Positions 46,900 to 59,600 of a DNA stretch of 64,000 bases are shown piece after piece. The translations under genes and the position numbers were made by a program. Numbering within the stretch: position 1 is the stretch's first letter; each line of letters begins with the position of its first letter. Source of the DNA: Strigops habroptila (lineage: Eukaryota; Chordata; Aves; Psittaciformes; Psittacidae); NCBI RefSeq assembly GCF_004027225.2, contig NC_044284.2, forward strand, positions 13,744,501-13,808,500. The letters run 5' to 3'. The notes under the pieces are model-generated. The model did not search any database. It worked only from the letters and a program-made list of their open reading frames with translations, and had not been told where the DNA came from.

Positions 46900-47690
46900 G
46901 GACCCGGCACCACGGCAAGCCCCTCTAGCTGCTCCCCACACCGCGCAAGGAGCCTGCCTCGGGGCTCGGAAGGCGGCTCCCGCCGTCCTTCGCTCACCTG
47001 ACGAGCAATGGGAAGCTTCTTCCTCAGCGGACGAGCCCTGGTTACCGGGCACTTCCCCAGGGGAAACTTCGAACCCCATCACTGCAAAGCAAGCGGGCGC
47101 TGCAGGTGGTAGGACCCCTCAGGGGGTGGCACGGCTGCCGGCAGCCCGCCCCGCCCCGTCCCAGGTAGCAGGCAGCACCCTTCGCCGCGCCCAGCTCCCT
47201 CGGAAAGACGGAGCGGCGGGTCCGGAGGAGGGCAGCGGAAGGGAGGGGTGTGGCGGTGGCAGGTGACCGGGTCTGCGAGCAAGATGGCGCCGGCGGTGTC
47301 GGGGTTGAAGAGTTTGGTGTGGCAGAGTGAGTGTGGGGTTTTGCTCTGCGTCCCTGTCCCTCGTTTCCTGGGTTGGGAGCGGCATGGGGCTGCTCGGTGG
47401 GAGATGGTGCGGGCTGGTGGGGAGCGTTAAGCGCTCAGGTAGCGCCTCCCCTTAGCGCCGTGTGCTGGGGTCGGGGGTTCCGTGGTCGCTGAGGTGGGGT
47501 CGTGGCCCTTCTTGGCGCGGAGGGAGCCGCGGTAGGAGCCGCGCACCGTGTCGGAGCTGGGGCGGGCGGACGCGGTTGCTAGGAGAGCTCGCCTGGTCTG
47601 GCCCGGCCCGGCCCGCGCGGCTCTGCGGGGAGCCCGGTGTGTGGCGGAGGCTGGAGGTGGCTGCTTTTCTCTGGCTGTGACTGAGGGTGG
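46900..47690 (+). promoter_or_regulatory. STXBP3: CpG island promoter of STXBP3
   Basis: A CpG- and GC-rich block covers the STXBP3 start exon and its 5' flank. The start codon is embedded in AAGATGGCGCC (47281-47291), a YY1-type element common at TATA-less promoters, where it doubles as the translation start. A GGAAG (ETS-like) occurs at about 47237. It is flanked by the divergent FNDC7-like first exon about 1.1 kb to the left. Confidence 0.65.
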
Positions 47691-50600
47691 TGGGAGGCGG
47701 CCGACTTGGGTGCCTGTGGTGATAGCACTTGTATGGAAACGTTTTGCCTTATTCCGGTATAAACTATGTAGGATATAGCCAGCCATGCTAGCTCTTAAAA
47801 GAGGTTAAACTGAAGTCAGCTGTTCAAGGACTGCCCTGTTGCTTGGAAATAAGAGTTTTGGAGAGTGCTCCCGGCTTCGGAAGCGGCTCTGTGGTTGTCT
47901 GTCACGAAGTGGCAGTGCCCGCTTCACCCGCTTCACATTGGACTTCACGGTTTTCAGAAGAAAAAAACATTGGTGCCCCAAGATGCTCTCATAAATGAAC
48001 TGTAGGATTTTATTTGCATGTTTAGGAACAGGTTCTTCTGGTGTTTGTTACAGAAAATGAAGTCGTAACTACTCACCGTCTTACTGGAGTATAAGGGCTA
48101 ATAGTACTTCAGGTAGTGTGGGACCTTTGGGGAAAGGCGTTAGCAGCCACCTCATGCCGCACTTCATTGTGACTCAATGAGCAGCTCAGCCAGCCTAGTG
48201 CCTGTTACTGGGAGGTTCCTGCTACCTTCTCATCTATGTTTTTCTCTTCCGTTTCCACTTGAAAGCTCCAATTTACTTGCTTGTGTCACTGGAAGAGAAA
48301 ATATTAAAAGAGGAGAAAGACGAAAGCAGACTGTTCCTGTGGTGGTCAGTTCTCGGTTGCTGACATCTGTACCTTGCTTTCATGAGTTTAAAACCTGTCC
48401 TTTAGCACTCCCTACTTTTGCAGCTGTGCATGTCCTGTTTTGCTCTGTTAAATCATTTGTGCCTTTGACTGTAAAGTGATTGATTTGTCCGGTGGTGTTT
48501 TATAGAAGACTTGGACCTTAAAAAGAGGGAACCTGTGCTAGTGGGGTCAGCGGGGTGTATAAGGACTTTTGAAAATGGCACTGCCAATGCGGGCAAGGCC
48601 ATGGAGAAGAATGGTGAATAATGAATAAATAATGGTGATGATGAAGCAAGGTGAATAATAAAACATTTATATTGCAAACTTTCTAAAAAGGAATCTTAAT
48701 CTGAAAATAATGCTTTGTTACATAACGTGTGACTCTTGTCTTTCCAAGACTACAACAATGAAAATTTATGAACTAAGTTTAGACATTGTCTGGCACTTTG
48801 TGTACGGATAATTCAAGGCCATAAACTGCTGCTTTTTAATGTTTCAGTAAAGGTGGCTTTTTTTCTTTTTTTAAGGGCTGTTTTGTCTGAAAATAATGTT
48901 AGTGATGGTGATGCTTCATGTAGCAGCTTGCTGTCAATGTCTCTGAATAGGCAAAGGACTTAGACCAGTGTTGTGTGTACAGAAAGTATTGTACCTGTGC
49001 TCTGGTATGACCTTGTTAAAACCCCTTCTTGTAATCATGATAGTCCTGTCTGTAAGGTGCAATTTTAGACTCAATCTAAGCAGAAGTGTGTGACAAGATT
49101 ACTTCATGAGTTTGTTGTCAGTTAAGTTTCACAGTTATGGGACGGGTGAAGCTACCTGCGTTAGGAGGCAGTAGTCCTGTGGATAAAATTCACTATATAC
49201 TACATGTCTCTGTGTGTGTCTGTAAATAAGGTTATTTCCACAAGGAATTCTGTCTTCAGGGTTTTTCTCTGTGTGTTTTCTGTTGTTTGTGTTTTGTTGT
49301 TGGTTTGGTGGGGTTTTTTTTCAACTTTCACATGTGTTCTAGATTTCTGTAGTAAGATTCTAGCCTAGCCATAGATATCTGTATTATTTTTTTTTAAATG
49401 ATACAGCAATTCTGCAACTTTATTTTCCAGTACACTTGCTTGTAGTGAAAGCTGTTTTAGTCCTTTCTTCAGGAAGTGTGTTATAAATGGCTTATTAACG
49501 TTGCCAAGGTGTGGTTTTGTTGGGGTTTTTTTTTTTCTTCACATGGGGCTTTAGCAGTCTGCTCTTCTGTCAGGTTTCTGTGTAATTCTTATTTGGTTTG
49601 GGAAGTAAAAGTAAAAGAAAAATGCCTTAAACTAGTTAAATATATTCAGAGAAAATAAAATTAGGGAAGGTAGTTAGGATGCATGGTTGGTATGAAATTT
49701 GTGAGGAGGAAATGAAAGCTTAGACAAAAATGGAGCACTATTCATATCCAGGTTTACAAATGGTTTTGGTACGTTCAGAGTGCTTGCTTGAGACAAATGA
49801 GATTATTTTGAGAGTCTATAAACTGGCGTAGTCAGTTATCTGGATAAAGCAGCTGCAGGTTGAGGACAAAACAAACAGCAGTTGGAATGTTACAGGGGCA
49901 AGTACGCTGTATCTGGAACACTGATAGCTTAGAATAAAACCTTTTTTTCATGATGGGATGAAGCCGACTCCTGTTTTTCATAAATGAAATTCAAGGCACA
50001 ACTGGATTGTTTCAGGGACATCAGTCAGTGGGAGGGTGAGAGGAGATCATGAGGGAGGAGCAGGGGCAGCCATGAGGGAAGATCATGACGGGAGAGGTGG
50101 GGCAGTCATGAGGTGTGAGGGGACAGGAGAGGCGGCCATGAAGGATGAGGGGAGATGGTGAGGGGACAGGAAGGACAGCCATGAGAGGTGAGGGGAGGGC
50201 AGGGGCGGCCATGAGGGAAGATCATGAGGGGAGATGTGGGGTGGTCATGAGGCGTGAGGGGATGGGAGGGGTGGCCAGGAGAGGTGAGGGGAGATTGTGA
50301 GGGGAGAAGCAGGGGTGGCCATGAGGGAAGATCATGAGGGCAGTGGTGGGGCAGCTGAGAGGGGAGATGGTGAGGTGAGAGCAGGGGCAACTATGGGCTG
50401 TGAGGGGTGGACATAAGGGGAGATCTTGAAGGGAGATGAGGGGTGGCCATGAGGGGTAGGGATGGCAGCTATATAGTGTGGGGCCAATATGAGGGAGCAG
50501 ATGAGGGGTGGCTGTGACTGGAGATCATGAGGGGCAGCCATGAGGTGAGATCAGTTTGCCCTTAGTGACTTGGTTTAGCAGTGGGCTTGGCAGTCCTGGG

Positions 50601-53600
50601 GTAACGGTTGTGCTCCATAGTCTTAAAGGTCTTTTCCAACCGAGTTGATTCTATGATTCTATGTATCGTTCTGGTTTATTTTATAGGCATGTAAATTAAT
50701 GTATTGCATGAAGAATGTATTTGAGATTTTGGACAAGGCTCTTGAGCGGTTTATTTATTATTCAAAAGAACTCTGTAATGCTAAGGACTAATTCCTTGGT
50801 AAGAGTGTTATCAGAAAATACAAAGGTTAATGAAATTTTCATGAGGCTAAATATTCATTCTTACACCTTGTGTACAGAATAGAAACATGTAAGTAACAAA
50901 TACACAGTATAAAAGTGACAGGAAAACATGCCTGTATTACATACTGGACTTAGATAATACCAACAAATACATCTTGGTAGGAACTCTGCAGTGATGTGTT
51001 CTGTAATTTAATAGAGGGTATATCCAAAGAGGTCATATGGGTCCCTGCACCAGGCTAACAGACCTAGAACTTGTTGAAAACTGTGGTTTGTGTGTAACGG
51101 GAAGGATGCTGAATTGGAAGCAACCCAGAGGGCAAGTGTGAGGAATGATAGTGGATTTCGGGAGTTGTATAAGCAGAAAAAGGTCCAGGAGAACTGAGCT
51201 CGAGTGCTGCTGTTTAGCAGCATGAACAAAATAGACCAATTGCATCCCACTTGAAACATGCTTTTTGCTTAAATAATTTTTATACCAGTGTTTTTGTCAG
51301 GTTATTAGATAGAGTGGAGTGTGAGGTGTTTTTGAGTTGTAACTTGAGCACATTGGAAAGCTAAAGCAAAAAGACCTATCTTTCAAAAAGAAACTTGTGT
51401 CAGTGGAGGACATCTTTGTAAAATATAACCATGAGAAGCATGAATCATGATGTCTTGGGAATGTTGTGTGCTATGCAGCGTTAGAGTTGGTGAACCTGAA
51501 ATGAAGGCTACGTGAGCCTTCATTTCAGTAGTAGGCTGTGCAGGTGGAGAAACTGCTGAATTCTGAGGCATTGGAAGTTAGGGGTGGAGATGGAGTATCT
51601 TTTCATGGTTTCATGCCAAAGGAACCTAGACGTGTATAGACATAATATATAGAATATACTAATATTTCTAAACACTGAAAAAATAGGTGTACTTTTTTTT
51701 GTATGTGCACCTACTATTCTGGAGCATCTTACTTTTTTTTTTCTCTTGGTAGCAGTTGAAATGTGTGTTATATTCGCTTATTTGCGTTCTAGGCTTCTGT
51801 TTCTAAAGTGGGTTTTTTTTTTTATTTTTATTTATTTAGGAGAAAGGTCCAGCTATTTTTATAGGCAGCAGTTGTCATCAGCTTAGTCTGAAATTCTGTT
51901 CTCTGGGAAAAGTGACCAGAATAATTAATCTCTTTATTCATATATTTATGAACACCAGATTTTAAACAGTTTCCCAAATATTCTGACTTTTAATTAATAC
52001 ATCCCACTGCTGTGAGATCAAATCTGCATTAGCCTGATGACATCACTCCTGAAAGTTGCAGCTTGGTTCTGGTGATCTTTAAAAGCCGTGGATCATAGCT
52101 AGATTCTGACTCTTATTGCTGAATGCTGTACAAGCCTTTTAATTGACGCTTCTCCCAAAGTTGTCATAGCAGGAAAAGATAATGGATACCTATTTAAGAT
52201 AACTTTCAGTTCCTGGAAGAACTGGTATTTTCTTAGGCTTATTCGGGAATTCTAGAGGAAGAACAAGGACATCTGAAGGTAGCCTATATTTTAAAATAGG
52301 TCTGTTTGTGAATCTGTTAGTCCAGCTGCTTTTATCTTAAAGTAGCTTAATTTTTTTCCATATGCACAATCGCTTCAGTGGAAGAATTCACAAAAAGAAA
52401 AAATAGAACCCAAATGAAATATTTATAAGCCTGTGATCATTCAGGCTGACTATTATGGAGCTCTTTATTATTAGCAAAAATGAAAATTTAACTACGTGTT
52501 TTTGAAGTGGGTAGGGCCAGTTTGTGCTCAAGAATTCTGTAGAGGTATTTATTTGTGGTTTGTTTGGTTTTGTGTTTGTTTTTAATATTGTTTTTATGTA
52601 TCTAAACATATGAGTCTTAATGGGTGAAGCATTATTATTTTTTTTTAGTAACAATTTGATTCCTCAGAGTGGTAAACTGTCTATCTCTGTTTCTTCTTAC
52701 AGAGCTAAAATCATCAGTATTTGAGGACTGCAAGAAAGAGGAAGAATGGAAGGTATAATTTTGTGATATTGTTTGTAAGAATGTTGGAATCACTTGAACA
52801 AGTAATCTGTATCACTGAGAACAGAAAAAATAAGTATCATGTAATGGCTGGCACTTTCACTTAAAATTATTTTCTATCCAATTGATGGATTTTAGTTCTT
52901 CTAACTCAATGTCTGTATAATACATAATGAAAAACCAAAGGGCTAAAATCGTAGAATGCTTTGGGTTTGAAGGGACCTTAAATATCATCTAGTTCCAATC
53001 TCCTGTCATGGGCAGAGACACCTTCTGCTTAACCAGGGTGCTCAAAGCCCCATCCAACCTGGCCTTGAACACTGCCAGCAATGGGGCAGCCACAGCTTCT
53101 CTGGGCAACCTGTGCCAGTGTCTCAGCACACTCATAGTAAAGAATATAGGAAGAACAAATGGTTACTTGTCTTGGTTGTTTCTTAAGGTTTGGGGGGAAA
53201 AAAAAAATAAAAATTGGAAGCTGTTTCTGTTTATCTTTTCTTTTGAAAGACTTGTACTTGATTAATTTCAAACATGATGCTGCTGTGCAATACATGTGGA
53301 GCAGGATTCAGCAGTATAATGTCTGTTAGAGCTGCTTAAACTGTAAAGCGGTTTTAGAATAAGTACAGACATATTTAAGCAGGCCACAGGGTAAATTAGC
53401 AGGAATTCAAAAGACAAAATGCAAAAGTTTTAAAATACTTTCTAGTGGGAGTAGTGGGGACAAGCTACATGTAAGATGCAACTCATCTTTTGAAATCCTG
53501 TGTGTAGAGAGCTGCTTTCTGATGCTATTTGAGATTGATTTCCCCCTGCAAAGTTGCTATATGCAGGTGATGATATAGATACCAGCTATATGCAGGTGAA

Positions 53601-56600
53601 AAGGCAGAGTAATAAAACAGATTTCAGCTTCAAATTTCCATGGCAAGTTGTTAAGGAAATAACATGGGTTTACTATAGCTGATTAATCTATCTGAATACT
53701 TGTGGACTTTTTTAAATTAGGTAATGCTTTTGGATGATTATACTACTAAATTACTGTCACTGTGCTGCAAAATGACTGATCTGCTGGCAGAGGGTATCAC
53801 AGGTAAGCATCATTCTTTTTAATATACAGATGCAATATCCTGATAAGAAAAAGGGAAAAAATAAAATTGATGGTACCCTTGTGAGAACTTCTGTTAATTT
53901 TATTGATGAAGACAAGTAGCTGTGGGATATTAGACTAGCAGACTTTGTGCTTGTACAGTAATTGCCCAATTGAGCATTTTCATTATTATTATTTTTTTTA
54001 ATGCAAAATCAGATGTTTCTCTGCCTAGAAGCTAAAGCCTTTTCTGTGGTAGTCTTATTACTAAAGATTGCAATAAGTTTGCGGTTGTTTTTAAGCTTTT
54101 TAAAATTTTGGTTTGGTTGGGTGTGGAGTTTTTTTGGAGGGTGGGTGTTTGCTAATGTCAACAGTGGCGTAGATGAGAAAGTTACATGTCATGGAGTGAT
54201 TTTAAGGATATCTGTCAGCTGAACTTAAGGAAAAACAAGAGCTCAGTTAAGTATTACAGGAATGTTAGTAAAACATAAGAATGGTCAAATTACTCTCTTC
54301 ATTTCTTCCTAATGTGTTCTATAAATCACTAATATCTGCATCTTCAAATTAATTTATGTTCATGAACAGTAGAGTTAGGAGGGCAGAGAAACTCAAGTAC
54401 TGAAGACAAAATGAGAACAGAAGACAATAATAGACAAACTGAAAGGTGTTTTCAAGCAATGGATGTGATAGAGGCAAGAATTTAAATTTGAGTTCTGTGT
54501 TGTTGAGATATAGTTTAGTCTCTTCTGAAAACTAGAGAGCTTTCTGTAATAAAAAAAAGAAAAAAAACCCACAAAAAAACCAACAAAAACTTGAAACTAA
54601 GTTATATCAAAGATTAACTAGAATAAACCCATAAGCAACATTAACAGTAATTAGATATTAGCCACTGTCAAAAGAGAGTAATAGATGGATTGTGATAGAT
54701 CTCAGTTATGCAGTGTGCCAGTTTAGATAAGACTTTGTTTTTCTACATGTGTTTTTAAAAATCTATTTTCTCTCTAGGAAATTTCATGGGCTTTTCTTCC
54801 CTACAACTTAAAAAAAAAAAAAAAAAAAGGTCTATTTTTGCTATCATAAAACACTTATCAAAGTTGCTTTTTATGATTCACCTTTCTGTAATGTTTATTA
54901 GTGTATCATCCTGACAAACTCTTTTTCTTCCTATTTTTTGTAAATGAATACACAAAATGTAAATTATCTTTTTTTTTAAATTACTTTTTCTTTTTAATTA
55001 GCTTTAGGCTTAGATTTTTAGAAACACTTTTGTAAGAGAGTATTATTTAGGCTTAGCTATTTTTCCACAAGTACAAAGACTCTTCTTATCCCAGCAGTTC
55101 AGTGTAACATAATTCTTCTGGAATAATAGTGAAGCTTTTTGTAGTGTGTTTTTAATCATAAGAAACACTACTTATCCTTTGTGAGAAGCCTTCAGTGAGC
55201 ATGTATCCTATTCATCAGTAGGAAACCTTTTATTTTTAGTGAGTATGCTATTGAAAAGAACCTGTCTTTCCACATCCAGATGTCTGACATTACTTATCTT
55301 CCTTGTTCCTCCCCCTCAAATTTACTGAGCAATATGAATCACTGCATTCTCAAGCTAGTGTACAGCAACACTATATAGTAATGGCTTTACGAAACAGAGA
55401 AAACCAAGAATGGAGTGAAACTGATTTGATGAAAAGGTCTAATTTGTGCCTGCAATTATATTGAAACAGAATAAGTGCACAGGAAATAGGCAAAGGACAG
55501 AAGAGGCTCTAGTCCGAAAGAGTGCCTTGCATAGTTTCTTTCTCATTCTCCTTCACTGTGCTGGGAAAAGAACAATCTTGATGAGTCAGTTCTCTTGTAA
55601 GATAGTTCATACTGGGCCCCTTGGTTTCAGCAGGTTTGTATTGCCATACCTATTCTGTGCGAGAGAAAAACTGCCTGTGTACAATAGCCAGGAAAATATT
55701 AGTCCTATAGATTTAGGTGACACTAGACTGAGCGTTGAAAAAGTCTTGTGGTAACTTGCTCTATTGAAAACAATAAACAAAAATCAGGCTAATCATTGCC
55801 ACTTATTTTGTGGACAACTTGATAGGCGTTATTTTATCACTTCTTTACTAAAATATATATATGGTGCTTTCCTTACAGATGCCTAAAGCTCTTAGTTATA
55901 AAAATGTAATATTTCTTTCTTTATAGTGGTGGAGAACGTATATAAAAACCGTGAGCCTGTCCCACACATGAAAGCAATCTATTTCATAACTCCCACCAAA
56001 AAGGTTAGTATTTTAAAGAAAATGTAGCAAGATCTTTCAGACTGAAAAAGCAATCTTATTTTAAAAGTTAGTTACTGTGTACAACTATATAGTACTTAAC
56101 TTTTGCATTTTGTGTGATACTCCTCTGTGTGATACTTAATTTTCCAGGATGAAAAGGCAGTGCAGTGTCACCACAGAATATGTTGCAAACATGTACCTTT
56201 TGAGCAGTGGAGGCACTGTTTCATTGCTTACATCTTAGTAACCTCTCTGAGAGAGATGCTCTCTCAAAAGAGTGATGCAATACATTGAACAACAGAAGGC
56301 AAAGTGATGGCTCTTATTAGAGATTACTCTTACTCCCTAAAATCTATTGAGAGAATAAATCTCAGTACAGAGGTGGAAAATGATGCAAGTATCCTGCTTT
56401 GTGTGTTTCCTGAAATGATCCTGGTGCACAACTCACTGTCAGTAATGTTTTATTATTATCGGTCTGGAATTAAAATCTTCTTCTTGAGTGTTGTATTATA
56501 TGTTGATTTGCAGTATTCCTAAGTGGTACTGCATAGTTAACAGGGCAGGAGGGGAGGAGGGAGAGGTTTTGTTTGGTAAGTGGGGAAAAGCAAAAAACTA

Positions 56601-59600
56601 ATGTGTAGTTTGTTTCTTTTTTCCTTTTTCCTTTTTCCTTTTCCTTAACTTATTTTTCCTCTCCCCTAAGTCTGTAGATGGACTTATTGATGACTTTATC
56701 ACTAAATCATCCAGCAGATACAAAGCAGCATATGTGTATTTTACTGACTGTAAGTAAGCTTTTGTGTTGTAGTTTGATAACTTTATATAGGTAAATAAGT
56801 AAGCTTCTCAACTTTCTTTCCTGTAATTTAGTATGTGAAAATTGAGTCCTGTTTCTTGAGAGAAGAAAGGAGACTCAAGTCATTAACCATATTTGGGTTG
56901 CCAGGACGTGGTCACTATGCTGTATGGCAATGGTAATTTCTTGCACGATTACCAAACAATGTTGATCATTCCCCACCTCAGCTTTTAACTTAGGTAATCT
57001 AGTTTTATCTTTCAAGTATTCGAGTCTTCTCCTGTGTCAGAGAGTGTGGAAGAAGACAATTCAAGTAAAACTATGTATCTCATATAAACTAAATAGTACT
57101 CAAAAATACAAATGCGTAAGAATTTTCTTCAAGAACAGTGTTTTGTAGTGGGCTATTTTAGGTAGTTCCTTGAGACTTGAGCCAGCTTTTTCCCATCCCT
57201 GAAAGAAGGTGCCTACTTACCCGTTACATGCATGACATTTTGCAAAGCAGAGACGATTAGTGCAAATGGGGCTCACGTGACTGCGTGTACCTCTGCAGTT
57301 GGTCAGTGTGAATAAAATGGCATGTAAAGAAGGGAAAACAAAAAAACCCGAATGTGCTGCTGAAGGCAGAGGCTGAGTTGTGGCTCTCTGTGGATGGAGC
57401 ATATCTGCTACCATGTGTTCTCAAAACAGTTACCAAATTACCGTCAAAACGACCTTGGTTTCTTGTTTGATTTTATGCTGATGAAGCAATTCTTGTTCTG
57501 GAAAAATACTGCTATCTTGCTGTATGTTCCTTTGTTGCAAATGTTCAAGCTTTCAGTTTGAATGCTTGCCAGAACTTTTCTTGTCAGGAGTTAGAGAAAC
57601 AGCTCTGTCATTTCCAGTATTTGTGTCATCCAAGTAGTCCTTAAATTCGGTTTTGAGAGTGGAATCCAATGTAGCCTGAATATATTTGAGATCTATAATT
57701 AAATTCCATATTTCTGTGTCTTGCTATGTACACAGTATTTCTTCCTTTAACCTTTTTGTGGCTTGGGAAAAGTTTTTCCTCTCCTATATATGAGAAGAAA
57801 CTTTTGCTTTGATAAAACCAATATCCTTCACTGCTGCAGACTGCTAATGAGTGTTCTACAGCATTGTTTGCCAAAAGCTAGTAAAAAAAATTGCCAGTGA
57901 TGCTTCTTGAAAAAGATCTCAAACACAAAATATTGATTATACATTCCCTTTCACTTCAGGAAGATTTAGCAACTTTTTTGTATATTACTGTAAATTAGTT
58001 CTTAATTTGGAATTGTTCTGAATGCTGTTAAGCTTCTGAGTGAGTAAACAGCTGGAATATGCACAAATGATTTATACCTACAATCTTTTTCCTAGTTTGT
58101 CCTGACAACCTTTTCAATAAAATTAAGTCGTCTTGTGCAAAGTCAATAAGGAGATGCAAGGAGATCAACATTTCCTTCTTCCCATATGAGTCTCAGGTAA
58201 GTTTCATTCTTTACAGCAGAAAATAGTCTGGAGGACTAATTTCAAGTGTTGATGACCTGCTAGAAAACAATTAAATACAATGTAGTTTTTGGTTTTGTGT
58301 TTATTTTTTTAGCTGACAAACTGTATGTGAGACTTGTTGCCATTTTGGCATATTTCCAGTGCTTGCCTGTATTTTTCAGATGAAAACAAATGCTTTTGTA
58401 CGCAAAGTCTTACTGTTTGCACTTGATCTCTTTGCCAGACTTGGAATCAGTTGCAATGGAGAGGTTAGAGAAGGTATGTGTCCTTTAGGAGAAGTATTTC
58501 GGCTTGTCTTTAGTAAGCAGTAAAGTTTTTTACTGCTTATACTGAGATGTTATTTTGACAGACTAGGTAGGTTAGTGCATAGAAATAAGTAAAACCAGCT
58601 GCTTGGTGAAACTCAGAAAAGGAGCGCAAATGGATGAAGAGAACTGAAGGGGAATGGAGCAAAACCAAAGTCTTGCAAAAGACAACAGCTGTAACAACTT
58701 GAAGAACTTCTTTTTGAGAGGAAAACATGGAAACCCATGTTCTCTTAATTAAAAATTGGAGACCACCAATGTAAACCGAGTACTTTCCAGGTGAAGCCAC
58801 ACAGTGTGTGCTGTGTTGCAAAATAATTTGTTGCTTGTGCACTTTATTAGAACAGAAGGCTGAAATGCACTGTGATATTCACTAATACAGTCAACACTCA
58901 GGCTCTGTCCCCTGTTGGAAATTGTAGAATTAAGTGTGAATGTTTCCCATAAGTCTTTGCTGTATTCTTCAAACCTTATGAACATATCAAAGGTCAGAAT
59001 CTTATGTATACCAAGTGGCAGGTGAATATAGGAGTGGTTGCTGCTATCTATGCCTTACTGTGATGCAGTTTCCTAGTTTGACAGCACACTCCTTTTTACA
59101 ATAAAGGTGTTTTATTATTTAGATTGAGAAGCCATCAGAGAATGGCTCAGCTTTATTTGCTGAGAATGACATCATATGGTATGGAATATCCCTTGGGTCA
59201 GTTGGCATCAGCTGTGTCTCCTCCCAGCTTCTCGTGCACCCCCAGCCTGCTTGCTGGTGGGGTGGTGTGAAAAGCAGAAGAGGCCTTGACTCTGCGTAAG
59301 CACTGCTCAGCAGTAACAAAAACATCCCTGTGTTATCAACACTGTTTTCAGTATAAATCCAAAACATAGCCCTATGCAAGCTTCTATGAAGAAGAATTAA
59401 CACCATCCCACCCAAAACCTTCACAGGGCTACTTTTCTAAAGTCAAACATAAGCAGCATTTAATTTCTTCTCATTTTTAGTTTAGTTTTGTGTTCTCAGT
59501 ATTTTGGGTTGTGAGAACATTTTTAATCCTTTGCAAAGGAGCAGAAAATGCTAGCTAGTTTTCCTAATTTAAAATCTGTGGGCCTGCTTTATGGGGTGGT

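Larger units (their letters stand above)
47327..52702 (+). other. STXBP3: STXBP3 intron 1
   Basis: A 5.4-kb intron after a 43-nt coding exon. It starts within the CpG island and holds a purine-rich minisatellite (50030-50545), a CR1 copy (50556-50663), a perfect hairpin (51496-51528) and T/G-rich tracts. No other exon is seen. Confidence 0.8.

Noticed and set aside
50021-50541. Pro/His/Ser-rich minus-strand open frames
   Set aside because: They are translations of the purine/pyrimidine minisatellite; the repeat lacks stops by composition.
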